Shown: piece after piece, positions 19,601-29,373 of the stretch | How positions within the stretch are numbered: the first letter of the stretch is position 1 | How the letters are laid out: each line of letters starts with the position of its first letter | Origin: Legionellaceae bacterium | GTDB lineage: Bacteria; Pseudomonadota; Gammaproteobacteria; Legionellales; Legionellaceae | Assembly: GCA_020831865.1 (NCBI GenBank) | Contig: JAFIFT010000019.1 | Location: 1 to 64,000, forward strand | Direction of reading: 5' to 3' | Length of the DNA: 64,000 nucleotides | The notes under the pieces: model-generated | Databases searched by the model: none | Told to the model about the DNA's origin: nothing | The model's input: only the letters and a program-made list of their open reading frames with translations | Made by a program: the position numbers and the translations under genes

Positions 19601-20881
19601 TCAAATATGCACCTCTGATACCGGGCGATGGTACCAAACCCAATAATAGAACACTACAAACAGTAACACAAAATACATAACAGATGTCAACACATAAGCT
19701 TCGATCACCCCATAAACGGAAGGATGCCAATACAATTGCATTGTGGCCAACAACAAAAACAGCCCTCCCTGGAACAGCTCACAAAGCACATAATAGCCTG
19801 TCATAGCTTTAGCTACGATTAAAAAACCAATAACCCAAGCCATGACGCGAAACAAGTCCCCTAACAGCTGTAGCTGCAACCATGGCTTAATCAGAAGAAA
19901 TGCATCGCTGTAAAGGGATTGAATCATATATTGACCAAACACAGTAACCAACAGCATCAACATCAGCATTGACGCGGCCATCAACCCCATACATTGCATG
20001 CTGCGGCTAAATATCATTGCCTTATCCGACTCCGCTGACATCAAGGGAACAAAATACACCGTCAAAAACAATGAGCAAAAACTTAAAAATGCCGCCGACA
20101 AACGAACGACCGCCTGCCAATAGCCTGCTGAGCTCAGCGATAAGGTGCTAATGAGCTGGTTACGAATCACAATCTCCACTACGGGAAAACAAATCGTACT
20201 AAAAGAAAGCATCACACTGAAACGCCCTAACAAACGCACATCCACACCCAGTGATTGCATCCCCCAACCCTTCCACAACTCCAAACGCCACACGACCAGC
20301 AAGAGTGGAAGCAAGGGGCAGCATACTGGCGCCATAATTGCCCAAAATATGCCATTGCCCCCCCCATAATGCAGCAGGTAATAAGCAACCATCAACGCCA
20401 GCCCATTACCGCTGATCACAGAAAGGGCATAGGCAACCGTTCTTTTGGAGCCATTGAGCACGCCGTAGACAAAGTTATTGAAAGCCACCACAAATTGTAA
20501 AATTAAAAACAAATAAATCCAGCGAACATGACGTATATCACCAAAAATAAACTGCGAAAATGGCTGCGCCCATACCCAACCTAACCATGCCACCAGAAGA
20601 GAAAACCCCAAAGTGTAGCACAGGGCGGCGCTAATAAAGTGCTGGCGACGCTTTGTATCAGCATGATACTGCGCCACATACTTGATAATACCAGATAGAA
20701 TTCCCCCGCCCGCCAGACTGCCCGCAATCGAGACCAAGGTGATAAAATTACCCCAAAAGCCAAACCCAGCCGGCCCAGTTGACAATGCAATCCATTTCAG
20801 CAACAACAGAAGCACGAGTAATCGCGCCAAATGAGAGGAAGCGGTCATCACCGCGATTTTAATGGCAGCGTTCAACGGCAC
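19601..20881 (-). CDS. wzxE: WzxE-like polysaccharide-lipid flippase
   Basis: Integral membrane protein of 426 residues with about 12 hydrophobic segments, which moves an undecaprenyl-linked repeat unit across the inner membrane. The N-terminal region (STGPAGFGFWGNFITLVS ... GGILSGIIKYVAQYH) closely resembles the enterobacterial common antigen flippase WzxE. The frame starts at a GTG that overlaps wecE by 10 bp; GGAG upstream fits better with the TTG two codons later (20875). Its place after wecE matches the E. coli order. Confidence 0.88.
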   Translation of the reverse strand: MPLNAAIKIAVMTASSHLARLLVLLLLLKWIALSTGPAGFGFWGNFITLVSIAGSLAGGGILSGIIKYVAQYHADTKRRQHFISAALCYTLGFSLLVAWLGWVWAQPFSQFIFGDIRHVRWIYLFLILQFVVAFNNFVYGVLNGSKRTVAYALSVISGNGLALMVAYYLLHYGGGNGIFWAIMAPVCCPLLPLLLVVWRLELWKGWGMQSLGVDVRLLGRFSVMLSFSTICFPVVEIVIRNQLISTLSLSSAGYWQAVVRLSAAFLSFCSLFLTVYFVPLMSAESDKAMIFSRSMQCMGLMAASMLMLMLLVTVFGQYMIQSLYSDAFLLIKPWLQLQLLGDLFRVMAWVIGFLIVAKAMTGYYVLCELFQGGLFLLLATMQLYWHPSVYGVIEAYVLTSVMYFVLLFVVFYYWVWYHRPVSEVHI

Positions 20882-22038
20882 TCCAAAGTCGCGCCGAGGT
20901 CAGCCAGCACTTTCTGGCAAGCATCGATCACCTGCTCACATTGCGCATCACTCATATTAAACCACAAGGGTAAACGGCATAAACGCTGGCTATCTTGAGT
21001 TGTTACCCGATCAACGCCGCAAAAATGCCCAAAACGCCTGCCCGCAGGACTCGAGTGCAGGGGCACATAATGAAACGTCGACTGTACGCCGTACTCACGC
21101 AGTCCTTCAATAAATCGATTGCGCAACATCGGCGATGGCAGTTTACAAAAAAATAAATGGGCATTATGTTCCACTCCCTCAGGCACTACCGGCAGTTCCA
21201 AAACACCAGCCGCTTCCCAAAGGCTTAAAGCCGTATAATAATATTGCCAAATGGCAAGGCGGCGAGCGCTAATCGCATCTGCCTGTTCCAATTGTGCCAG
21301 CAAACAAGCGGCCTGAAACTCACCCGGTAAAAAGCTGGATCCTTTATCCTGCCAGGTATATTTATCAACCTGACCGAGCAAAAATTGCGCCCGGTTTGTC
21401 CCTTTTTCACGTAATATTTCCGCACGTTCAACCAGTTTTGCATCATTAATCACTAAAGCACCGCCCTCACCACCGGCGGTAAAATTTTTCGTTTCATGAA
21501 AACTGTAACAACCCAGATGCCCAATGGCTCCCAGCGGTCTCGAACGATACCTGGCATGAACCCCCTGTGCCGCGTCTTCAACTACCCAGAGAGCGTACCG
21601 CTGTGCCAAAGCCATAATCGCCGTCATATCGCAAGCTACACCGGCATAATGCACGGGTACAATCGCTCTGGTTTTATCGCTTATCGCTGCCTCCAGTACC
21701 CCGGTGTCCAGATTCATGGTCAACGGATCCACATCAACAAAGACAATATGCGCTCCGCGTAACACAAAAGCATTCGCTGTACTGACAAAGGTATAACTTG
21801 GCATGATCACTTCATCACCCGGCTGAATATCGATCAGCAATGCTGCCAGCTCCAGAGCTGCCGTACAGGATGGCGTCAGTAACACTCGGGCAATCGCTTC
21901 ACTCTGTTGCTGCAACCACTGTTCGCAACGACGGCTAAAAGGCCCATCACCACACCATTTGGCCTGCTGATACACCTCATGCATATACTGCATTTCGCAA
22001 CCGACACGGGGAGGCGAATGAAATGGGACACTATTCAT
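20872..22038 (-). CDS. wecE: dTDP-4-amino-4,6-dideoxygalactose transaminase
   Basis: PLP-dependent DegT/DnrJ/EryC1/StrS aminotransferase, 388 residues, converting dTDP-4-keto-6-deoxyglucose to dTDP-Fuc4N. It shows VLLTPSCTAALELAALL, the PGDEVIMPSYTFVSTANAFV block, VVEDAAQGVHARY and the PLP-binding Lys in SFHETKNFTAGGEGG. The HETKN context and overall sequence match WecE/RffA rather than PseC-type enzymes. It overlaps wecD by 4 bp. Confidence 0.93.
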   Translation of the reverse strand: MNSVPFHSPPRVGCEMQYMHEVYQQAKWCGDGPFSRRCEQWLQQQSEAIARVLLTPSCTAALELAALLIDIQPGDEVIMPSYTFVSTANAFVLRGAHIVFVDVDPLTMNLDTGVLEAAISDKTRAIVPVHYAGVACDMTAIMALAQRYALWVVEDAAQGVHARYRSRPLGAIGHLGCYSFHETKNFTAGGEGGALVINDAKLVERAEILREKGTNRAQFLLGQVDKYTWQDKGSSFLPGEFQAACLLAQLEQADAISARRLAIWQYYYTALSLWEAAGVLELPVVPEGVEHNAHLFFCKLPSPMLRNRFIEGLREYGVQSTFHYVPLHSSPAGRRFGHFCGVDRVTTQDSQRLCRLPLWFNMSDAQCEQVIDACQKVLADLGATLECR

Positions 22039-22769
22039 GACTTATATAACCAGTAAGAAAGCTTCTGCGGTACATAACCCTGACGCACATAAAAGCGGGT
22101 TGCTGACAGATTAGACCCCTGTGTTGCCACCTGAATAGACTTTGCCCCTTGCTGCAAAGCCCAAACTTCAATGGCCCGTAATAAGCATGCGCCCACACCT
22201 TGCCCCCGAGTACCAGAGGCACTACCCAACAAACCGATAACCGCCAATTCCCTATCCAGCATCCGCCCACTCACCAATCCGCTCACCTGCCCCCCGCGCT
22301 TTTCCACCAGGCAGACTTCATCAAAACTTTGATCAAGGGCATTCAAGGCCCATTGACGATATAAGCGTGAGGTCTCCTCAGCCGTAAACCAGGGAGCACG
22401 AAAACGGGAATGCGTAAAGACTTCGGCAGCTATCGCAAGCACAGCGGCAGCTTCTGCTGCACTCGGCGGTATAGGGTTACAGTCTGTGCCCTCCGTCCAT
22501 CCAGCAGCATTGGCCGCCATCCTGCCGTAGTCTGTTGCCAATAGGCTTCGTGCAAACAACCATTCACTCTCAACCAGGATAAACCCTTGTTCCTGCAGGG
22601 CAAGCAACCGCGAAAAATCACCCGCAGCCACCTTCGCCTGCACCAGACTATCAGGTGGTAATAACGCCATATCCAGCCTCTCACCATCCTCAGCGCACCA
22701 ATCATAGATTGGACGTTGAAAAAAATCACTGTCCCAGATGAGCCTGCGTAAAGCAGCATTAACGTTCAT
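22035..22769 (-). CDS. wecD: dTDP-fucosamine N-acetyltransferase (WecD-like)
   Basis: GNAT-family acetyltransferase of 244 residues expected to acetylate dTDP-Fuc4N to dTDP-Fuc4NAc. The N-terminal half ([15 protein letters not shown] ... [15 protein letters not shown]) is the WecD-specific part, and the C-terminal GNAT core has the acetyl-CoA loop [12 protein letters not shown] and the [18 protein letters not shown] strand. It sits between rmlA and wecE with 4-11 bp overlaps, as in the enterobacterial operon. Confidence 0.9.
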   Translation of the reverse strand: MNVNAALRRLIWDSDFFQRPIYDWCAEDGERLDMALLPPDSLVQAKVAAGDFSRLLALQEQGFILVESEWLFARSLLATDYGRMAANAAGWTEGTDCNPIPPSAAEAAAVLAIAAEVFTHSRFRAPWFTAEETSRLYRQWALNALDQSFDEVCLVEKRGGQVSGLVSGRMLDRELAVIGLLGSASGTRGQGVGACLLRAIEVWALQQGAKSIQVATQGSNLSATRFYVRQGYVPQKLSYWLYKS

Positions 22770-23628
22770 ACGTCAGCCCCATCAAGTACTCACCATAGCT
22801 ATTTTTTACCAGTGAGCGCGCCACTTCTCGCAAGGCAGCCGCATCCATCCATCCATTGTGGTAGGCTATCTCTTCAAGGCAAGCGACTTTTAAACCCTGC
22901 CGTTGCTCAATGGTGCGCACAAACATCCCCGCCTCAATCAGACTATCATGTGTCCCGGTATCCAGCCAGGCAAACCCCCGGCCCAGCAACTCTACCTGCA
23001 AATCACCCGCTTCGAGATAAAACTGGTTAATGGTGGTAATTTCAAGCTCACCCCGTGCAGACGGCTTTACCTGGTGCGCAAATTCACAGACGCGCTGATC
23101 ATAAAAATACAAACCGGTTACTGCATAATGGGAACGGGGGTTTTGGGGCTTCTCCTCCAGTGCAACGGCCTTCCCATTGGCATCAAAGGAGACCACACCA
23201 AAGCGCTCCGGATCCTTCACCGGGTAAGAAAATACCGTAGCCCCCTGGGTACGCGAAGCCACCGCACGTAAGCGAGGCGTAAATCCCTCACCGTAAAATA
23301 TATTATCCCCCAACACCATCGCTACCGGTTCAGCGGCAATAAAGGATTCCCCAATAATAAACGCCTGTGCCAAGCCATCAGGCGATGGCTGCACCGCATA
23401 CCCCAGGCTAATCCCGAAGCGACTGCCATCCCCCAACAAACGGCGATAGGCATCAATGTCTTCTGGGGTACTGATAAGCAAAATCTCGCGAATCCCCGCC
23501 AACATCAGTACTGACAGGGGGTAATAAATCATAGGTTTGTCATAAATTGGCAACAAATGTTTGGAAATGGCGCGCGTGATCGGATGCAAACGGCTTCCCG
23601 ACCCTCCAGCCAGTACGATACCTTTCAT
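22759..23628 (-). CDS. rmlA: Glucose-1-phosphate thymidylyltransferase
   Basis: Makes dTDP-glucose from glucose-1-P and dTTP; 289 residues. Motifs: [26 protein letters not shown], the LGDNIFYG substrate loop, [38 protein letters not shown] and [15 protein letters not shown]. One glycine-loop residue is Ser where Thr is usual (GSR for GTR). It is the second gene of the dTDP-Fuc4NAc branch (RffH role); no rmlC or rmlD is present, so the product is committed to Fuc4NAc rather than rhamnose here. Confidence 0.96.
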   Translation of the reverse strand: MKGIVLAGGSGSRLHPITRAISKHLLPIYDKPMIYYPLSVLMLAGIREILLISTPEDIDAYRRLLGDGSRFGISLGYAVQPSPDGLAQAFIIGESFIAAEPVAMVLGDNIFYGEGFTPRLRAVASRTQGATVFSYPVKDPERFGVVSFDANGKAVALEEKPQNPRSHYAVTGLYFYDQRVCEFAHQVKPSARGELEITTINQFYLEAGDLQVELLGRGFAWLDTGTHDSLIEAGMFVRTIEQRQGLKVACLEEIAYHNGWMDAAALREVARSLVKNSYGEYLMGLTYER

Positions 23629-24716
23629 AAAACCGCTAACTCCTCACGATGTTTGTCACAAAATAGGCGATTCATCTCCTGATAATGCCCATTGCGGATA
23701 TTATTCACCCAATCCTGATGATCAAGATACCAACGCACGGTTTTCTCCAGACCAGTATCAAAGCTTTCCTGCGGCTTCCAGCCCAACTCCCGCTCCATTT
23801 TGCTTGCGTCAATGGCATAACGCTGATCATGACCTGGCCTATCGGCTACAAAGCTCAGCAATTGCGCATAGTCGGTAATATCAGGAAACGCTGGTGGCTG
23901 CAACTTATTGAGTAACCTACAAATTTGAGCCACTACCTCAAGATTGGTTTTTTCATTATGGCCGCCCACACAATAGCGCTCACCCACAACGCCTCTGTCC
24001 AGAATAGCGAACAGTGCCCGCACGTGATCATCCACATAAAGCCAGTCACGAATTTGCTGACCTGTGCCGAAAAGCGGTAACGGTTTCGCCGCCAAGGCAT
24101 TTTGAATCATGACCGGGATTAATTTTTCTGGAAACTGGTAGGGCCCGTAATTATTGGAACAATTGCTCATTAGGGTCGGCAGACCATAGGTGCGATGCCA
24201 GGCATGTACTAAATGATCCGAAGCAGCCTTTGAAGCCGAATAGGGCGAACTGGGACAATAGGGTGTCGTTTCCGAAAACAGGCTGCCATCATCCGGTAAA
24301 TCACCGAACACTTCATCTGTAGAAATATGCAAAAATCGAAAGGCACCTCGCGCATCCTGGTCCAGTTGGCGCCAGTAGACCAAGGCTCCCTGCAACAGGG
24401 TATAGGTTCCTGTAATATTAGTTTTGATAAACGCATCCGGAGCACTGATTGAGCGGTCGACATGACTTTCCGCCGCCAGATGCAGCACGGCTTGCGGCTG
24501 AAAGCGCTCAAAGGCATGCGTCACCGCAGATGCATCGGCAATATCGGCAGGCACCAAGATAAAACGCGGATGCACAAGAAAGGGCGCAAGAGACTGGACA
24601 TTCCCGGCATACGTGAACTTATCAAGGCAATACAGCGTATGGGTGGTATGCTCCAACACATAACGCACTAATGCAGAACCAATAAAACCGGCACCGCCGG
24701 TAATGAGCAATCTCAA
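23625..24716 (-). CDS. rmlB: dTDP-glucose 4,6-dehydratase
   Basis: Extended SDR of 363 residues producing dTDP-4-keto-6-deoxyglucose. [13 protein letters not shown] binds NAD; the [12 protein letters not shown] and STDEVFGDL blocks and the [12 protein letters not shown] motif (YxxxK) are catalytic; [17 protein letters not shown] is family-specific. It overlaps wzz and rmlA by 4 bp on either side, giving a translationally coupled string. Confidence 0.96.
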   Translation of the reverse strand: MRLLITGGAGFIGSALVRYVLEHTTHTLYCLDKFTYAGNVQSLAPFLVHPRFILVPADIADASAVTHAFERFQPQAVLHLAAESHVDRSISAPDAFIKTNITGTYTLLQGALVYWRQLDQDARGAFRFLHISTDEVFGDLPDDGSLFSETTPYCPSSPYSASKAASDHLVHAWHRTYGLPTLMSNCSNNYGPYQFPEKLIPVMIQNALAAKPLPLFGTGQQIRDWLYVDDHVRALFAILDRGVVGERYCVGGHNEKTNLEVVAQICRLLNKLQPPAFPDITDYAQLLSFVADRPGHDQRYAIDASKMERELGWKPQESFDTGLEKTVRWYLDHQDWVNNIRNGHYQEMNRLFCDKHREELAVL

Positions 24717-25600
24717 GGCGCACCTGCCTTATCTTCTGCCCGCACCTGCAATAAGAATAACAGCAACAGAAGCATGATGCCCAGAATGACGCCCAAGATC
24801 AAAAATGCCTGTAATTTTTTAACTCGGGCTGGCCAGGGTGAGTGCTCCTTCACCAGCACCGGACCTCCCAAATGGTACAATTCAACATGCTCCGGAGTAA
24901 CCACCGTGGTGCGCATACCTGCCAACTCTAACTGATAGCGTTTCGCAATAGCTTGATATTGACCGGCAAGCCATTGCCTATCAAAACTGGTCTCATAGCG
25001 TGTAGGTAGTGCATCACTCTGTGTCGGGGAGTCAGAATGATACGCCAATGGCCTCTCTGCCAGCGCCTGCTGTGCAAGCCTCTGATAATACAGAATATCT
25101 GCTTTCACCATGGAGCGCATCGTTTTAGCGGTCGCATTAGAGTGCCCGTTAATGTCATCGAGCACTTCGGCTTTCGACGCACTCAAAAATGCCTGCAGTG
25201 CATGCCGGACGCTTTCAGACTCAGGCCCACTGACCACAATATTTAATACCGCCCCAGGTCCGTAGGTAACGTTCAAATTCAATCCCTCTTTTTTTCTCGC
25301 ATCCGCAAAACGCTCACGCACCAGATCCATCATGACCCAATCACGGTAGAGGGAAAAAACCTCGCCAGTCGTTAGCGCTTTTATTTTGCTGCCGGCGTTA
25401 CGTTGGTAATTCAGCGCAGAAATATCCCGATTGGTTGGTGGAAGCAGACGGACAGAGGCAACCGTATGGCGCTGAATCCATGAAGCCTTCACTACACCGA
25501 TGACCGCACAAAAGACAACCACAGCCACAAAGACCCATTTTTTTTGCCACAGGAAGGCAAAAAACTGCTTTAATTCCATTTCACCTTGCACAGCGCCCAT
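24713..25600 (-). CDS. wzz: Wzz-type chain length determinant (common-antigen block)
   Basis: Inner-membrane polysaccharide co-polymerase of about 288-295 residues. Two membrane segments flank a periplasmic helical domain: the first near residues 22-42 ([16 protein letters not shown]) and the last near 262-282 ([19 protein letters not shown]). A proline-bearing segment precedes the second one ([10 protein letters not shown]). ATG codons at 25600 and 25579 both have plausible ribosome sites (GGGG and AAGG). It heads the leftward rmlB-rmlA-wecD-wecE-wzxE operon, the place wzzE holds in E. coli. Confidence 0.85.
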   Translation of the reverse strand: MGAVQGEMELKQFFAFLWQKKWVFVAVVVFCAVIGVVKASWIQRHTVASVRLLPPTNRDISALNYQRNAGSKIKALTTGEVFSLYRDWVMMDLVRERFADARKKEGLNLNVTYGPGAVLNIVVSGPESESVRHALQAFLSASKAEVLDDINGHSNATAKTMRSMVKADILYYQRLAQQALAERPLAYHSDSPTQSDALPTRYETSFDRQWLAGQYQAIAKRYQLELAGMRTTVVTPEHVELYHLGGPVLVKEHSPWPARVKKLQAFLILGVILGIMLLLLLFLLQVRAEDKAGAP

Positions 25601-25935
25601 ATATTTACCCCAAAAGTTAAAAAATTGACAACAGTATCCCTGAAACTTTTATATTGCAAAGAACCACTAAAAACAGTACATTTCCAATTTATATTTCATC
25701 GGTTTCGTCTTCCTGAGCCTTGGTAACCACGCCTCCAGGTTGACATTATACCGAACGTGTACGTGAGGAAAGGTGAGCCAGCTATCATTGTAGAATAATC
25801 TGGCACGGCAAAATGCTACCAACCTATCGGTGCGGAATCAAGCAAAAGACAATGGTTGGCTCCAAATCAATGAGATAACAAGGACAGCGCCCTTCTCACT
25901 GCCCCCTCAATAACCCTAAGCGCAGAGAGGTTCCC
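25601..25935. other. Divergent intergenic region between wzz and the EpsG-like gene
   Basis: There are 335 bp with no gene. It must hold the promoter of the leftward Fuc4NAc operon and that of the rightward EpsG-SDR pair. I see no standout -35/-10 pair or long palindrome. Confidence 0.4.
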
Positions 25936-27018
25936 TTGAAAGAACGATACATATCCACCATTCCACTCCCGCAATGTTGGCCAGCCAAACTCCGTATGAT
26001 TCTATCTGAACATGGATATTTCCTTGTACTGTTACCCTTTCTCCTGCTCATCGGCTACAGCCTGGGGTTTCGCCCCGGACACTGGGGTTCTGATACCAAC
26101 GGTTACATAGGGATATTTCACAAATTGAAGAGTCTCCCTGATGCTTACGCCCATTTTGAATGGCTATTTATCGCTAGTATGAAGGGAGTCATTGCTCTGA
26201 CCACAAGCCCCCATGTGTATTTTACCTGCCTGATCTTAGTCAATTTTGTGCTGCTCGTGCTGAACGCCGCATTGCTATCAGACTATCTATGGGATAGCAG
26301 CCTTCAACAGCGCTTTATGATCATCACCTGTTTCGCCTGCTATGTCTCCCCCTTCTTTATCAGTGGACAAATCAACGTCATTCGCCAGGGAACGGCCTTT
26401 TTCTTTGTCCTTCTGTTCTACCTGTTGCTGTTAAAACGCCATTCCCCTCTATGGCTCCTCCTTGTCGGCACCATCGCTCAGGGATTACACAGCACCTCTA
26501 TTATTTTTTTAGTACCAGCCTACGGACTACTCTTTTCCTACCGTGCGGTCAGCCGCATTCTGACCGTACTGGTGGTACTCTACGCCACGGGCATAACACC
26601 ACAGATGATAAAAAAATTCTCTCAGCTCTCTGGCCTTTCCATTTATGACCAGATCATGAGCTACGGTGGAAACGCAACCTATACCAGAGGACTACGTTAC
26701 GATTTTTTACTCTTTACTCTAGTCGCAGGCATTGCCTTTGATATTTTTGGTCGCTATTTTCAACCGCGGGCCGTCCAAGCAAAATACTTCACGATACTCA
26801 AAATCTACTGGCTACTCTCCCTGCCGTTTTTACTAGTTGGCTACGGCGCCTATTCCGATCGCTTTTACCTCCCATGCTGGACTTTCCTGTCTTTTCTGTG
26901 TGCGATTGTTTTGAAAAATATAGACGACACCTTCAAACCTTCCCTTTTCCTCTGGATTTTTGGGCTATATGGGCTAGGTTTACTGTATTTTTTGTTAAAC
27001 TGGTTTCATGGAGTCTGA
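25936..27018 (+). CDS. EpsG-like membrane protein, candidate polysaccharide polymerase
   Basis: 360 residues with roughly ten membrane segments (for example YFLVLLPFLLLIGYSL, FILVNFVLLVLNAALL-type stretches, AFFFVLLFYLLLL). The NVIRQGTAFFF and HSTSIIFL motifs are typical of the EpsG/Wzy-C family, where an Arg-Gln pair and a His are conserved. It likely polymerises one of the repeat units in this region. The start appears to be TTG at 25936 with AGAGAGG upstream; an ATG at 25996 is the alternative. The downstream SDR begins 3 bp after its stop. Confidence 0.75.
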   Translation: MKERYISTIPLPQCWPAKLRMILSEHGYFLVLLPFLLLIGYSLGFRPGHWGSDTNGYIGIFHKLKSLPDAYAHFEWLFIASMKGVIALTTSPHVYFTCLILVNFVLLVLNAALLSDYLWDSSLQQRFMIITCFACYVSPFFISGQINVIRQGTAFFFVLLFYLLLLKRHSPLWLLLVGTIAQGLHSTSIIFLVPAYGLLFSYRAVSRILTVLVVLYATGITPQMIKKFSQLSGLSIYDQIMSYGGNATYTRGLRYDFLLFTLVAGIAFDIFGRYFQPRAVQAKYFTILKIYWLLSLPFLLVGYGAYSDRFYLPCWTFLSFLCAIVLKNIDDTFKPSLFLWIFGLYGLGLLYFLLNWFHGV

Positions 27019-27021
27019 GTC

Positions 27022-28029
27022 ATGCATATCCTCGTTCTTGGGGGCAGCGGTTTTTTAGGCCAGTACATAGTCAAAGACCTCATGTCTCACCCTGCAACCG
27101 TCAGCGTACTCACCCGAGACCCGACCAAGCTTAAAGGCATTTTTAACCACAGCATATCACCCTTCAACCGCCAAACCGCAAGACCCGGCGCTGTCCACTG
27201 GATACAGGGCGACTTGCTGGACAACCCATCTCTGGACTTGTCTGCTTTTTCACACATTATCAACTGCTCCGGCGAGATTCGCAACGAAGCTGCCATGCGT
27301 CATTTGCACGTTCACGCCGTGCAACAACTCTTAAACCAATTTCAACCTGTAACCAACGCCCATTGGATCCAAATCAGCAGTGTAGGGGTATACGGCAAGC
27401 AGCAGTCCGGCATCCTGCGTGAGCAAAGCCCATTTACCCCCATCGGTGAATACGAGACCACAAAAGCAGAAAGCGAATTACTGGTACAACGCTTCTGCAG
27501 GGAACATGCTCTGCGCTACACCATCATCCGCCCATCGAATGTCTTTGGCCTGGGCATGCCAAACCAGTCACTTGCACAACTCCTCTCTATGATGCGAAAA
27601 AAGCGATTTGTCTACATTGGAAAAAAAATTGACGACATCATGATGAACTATGTTCCCGTAGAAGATGTCAGCCGGCTGATCCTCGACTGTATCAACCACC
27701 CCGCTGCTGTCAATCAGGATTTTATTGTCTCGGATCAACTTACCCTGCCCGACTTCGTACAAACCATAGCCAGAGCCCTAAACACCACTCTGCGCTTCCC
27801 CCATCTTCCGGAGCAGCTGCTCCGCACACTGGCAAAAATCACCCGCCCTTTCCCTACACCTCTTACTGAAGCCCGCATTGATGCCCTGACCACCCGTGCC
27901 ATTTACTCGTCAGAAAAAGCCAAACATACCCTTGGGTTCACAGCCACGGTAGGTATCAGAAAAGGACTAAACACCTTCTGCCACCACCTTTTTGCAGACC
28001 GTGCACCGCTATCGTCTCCTCAGCCATAG
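27022..28029 (+). CDS. NAD-dependent extended SDR (sugar-nucleotide epimerase/reductase-like)
   Basis: 335 residues. The N-terminal LVLGGSGFLGQYIVKDL is the NAD-binding GxxGxxG; the catalytic Ser/Tyr/Lys lie in QISSVGVYG and YETTK. RPSNVFGLG and NYVPVEDVSRLI are usual substrate-side motifs. Substrate unknown: a deoxy-sugar epimerase or reductase is likely from context. It forms a two-gene rightward unit with the EpsG-like gene, embedded between leftward operons, which suggests a later insertion. Confidence 0.82.
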   Translation: MHILVLGGSGFLGQYIVKDLMSHPATVSVLTRDPTKLKGIFNHSISPFNRQTARPGAVHWIQGDLLDNPSLDLSAFSHIINCSGEIRNEAAMRHLHVHAVQQLLNQFQPVTNAHWIQISSVGVYGKQQSGILREQSPFTPIGEYETTKAESELLVQRFCREHALRYTIIRPSNVFGLGMPNQSLAQLLSMMRKKRFVYIGKKIDDIMMNYVPVEDVSRLILDCINHPAAVNQDFIVSDQLTLPDFVQTIARALNTTLRFPHLPEQLLRTLAKITRPFPTPLTEARIDALTTRAIYSSEKAKHTLGFTATVGIRKGLNTFCHHLFADRAPLSSPQP

Positions 28030-28196
28030 CGCCTAAATCCTATCCATCATGCCGCCACTCACGCGGATCATTTGACGAACAGTATTAACCCGGGCAAACA
28101 ACATGTTACCCGTTACGCCAGTTGCGATAAAGTCTGCTGTCCATGACCACCATGTATCGCAAAAAAGTTCGCCAAAATCTCTCTTGGATTTGGATT

Positions 28197-29366
28197 TTAC
28201 TGCAACAATAATTGCATCACATCCTGTGCCATAGATTGCATGATTCGGTGCCTGGAATACTTTTCAATAAAGTCTGTTCGCTGAACTGACTGCAAATTCA
28301 GCCGGGAAAAAGCGGCTACTCCATCATCAGCATCGCATGGCTTAAACACGCTCGCATTTTTTATTTCCTGCCCCACAAAATGCGCAGAATAGCCATCAAT
28401 ACCAGCCCAAATAGGTTTACCCATTGCACCATACTCAAATATTTTTGAAGGTAATACCTTCTGAAAAGCCGGATAATCATTTAAATGTATAAATAAAATA
28501 TCCGCTTGCCGGTATTCCGCAAGCAACTGCGCACGGGAAACCGGAGGAAGAATGGTTACATTGTCCAGTTTTGCCACAACTTCTCGTAAGATATTCAAAC
28601 GCCCACCAGCCCCTAAAATGCGAAAGACTATCTCACCCTCAAGCTTACGAGCTAATTCTGGAATAATAGTATGTAATCCCTGCCCTTCACCAATATTACC
28701 CGCATACAGTACGGTATAAGGCTTGCTTAGTTCCCTATCTGGCTGTACCTCAGTTTCCGAGAGAAACTCCGCATCAATTCCATTGGTATGCCAGTCATAT
28801 TGCTTATCCGGATATCTCAACTGAAAATAGTCCTGAAACCCCTTTGACACGAGGTTAATCCGATCGGCACGCCGACAGGTCCATTTTTCCAAACGGGAAA
28901 AAACTGGTTTTGTCAGAAGTGTCACTGATTTTGGAAATACATCCTGCAACGTATCCACAAAAATATCACGAATATCCAGGTAAAGTTTCGCTTGTTGCTG
29001 TTTCGCAATATAAGCACCCAATGAAGCCGTCATCAAGCGTGATGAGGTAGCAAACACAAGATCGTATTGTTTAGCTTTAGTCAAACACAATACTTCACGA
29101 GCATAGTGCAGAAAACCACGCGACTGATCCAGAAATTTACTTCTATGCGCCGGTAAGGTGATACGCCTTATCGTGATGCCCGGATGTGCCTCATACTCAG
29201 AGGCCTTAATTGCATAATCAGCGTAGCGATTCGGTACGGTAGTTAGAATATCAATTTGTCCCAAGTGACCATACTGTTTGACCAGTTGATCAATAAAACT
29301 GGTGCACCGAAATGAGCCCGCACACAGATCTGGATAAAAATAATAAGACAGAACTAATATATTCAC
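28197..29366 (-). CDS. Family 4 glycosyltransferase (WbuB-like)
   Basis: 389 residues with an N-terminal NILVLSYYFYPDLCAGSFR and a DIRDIFVDTL motif typical of WbuB/FucNAc-type transferases. The C-terminal donor domain has LYAGNIGEGQGLHTII and the SKIFEYGAMGKPIWAGIDG block with the conserved Glu. It follows the heparinase-like gene by 7 bp; this GT4/heparinase pairing is common in Gram-negative O-antigen loci. Likely transfers a HexNAc or deoxyHexNAc onto the lipid-linked unit. Confidence 0.9.
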   Translation of the reverse strand: MNILVLSYYFYPDLCAGSFRCTSFIDQLVKQYGHLGQIDILTTVPNRYADYAIKASEYEAHPGITIRRITLPAHRSKFLDQSRGFLHYAREVLCLTKAKQYDLVFATSSRLMTASLGAYIAKQQQAKLYLDIRDIFVDTLQDVFPKSVTLLTKPVFSRLEKWTCRRADRINLVSKGFQDYFQLRYPDKQYDWHTNGIDAEFLSETEVQPDRELSKPYTVLYAGNIGEGQGLHTIIPELARKLEGEIVFRILGAGGRLNILREVVAKLDNVTILPPVSRAQLLAEYRQADILFIHLNDYPAFQKVLPSKIFEYGAMGKPIWAGIDGYSAHFVGQEIKNASVFKPCDADDGVAAFSRLNLQSVQRTDFIEKYSRHRIMQSMAQDVMQLLLQ

Positions 29367-29373
29367 TTAACCT

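Noticed and set aside
23625-24716. dTDP-rhamnose pathway
   Set aside because: rmlC and rmlD are missing; rmlA and rmlB are followed by wecD and wecE, so the intermediate goes to Fuc4NAc.
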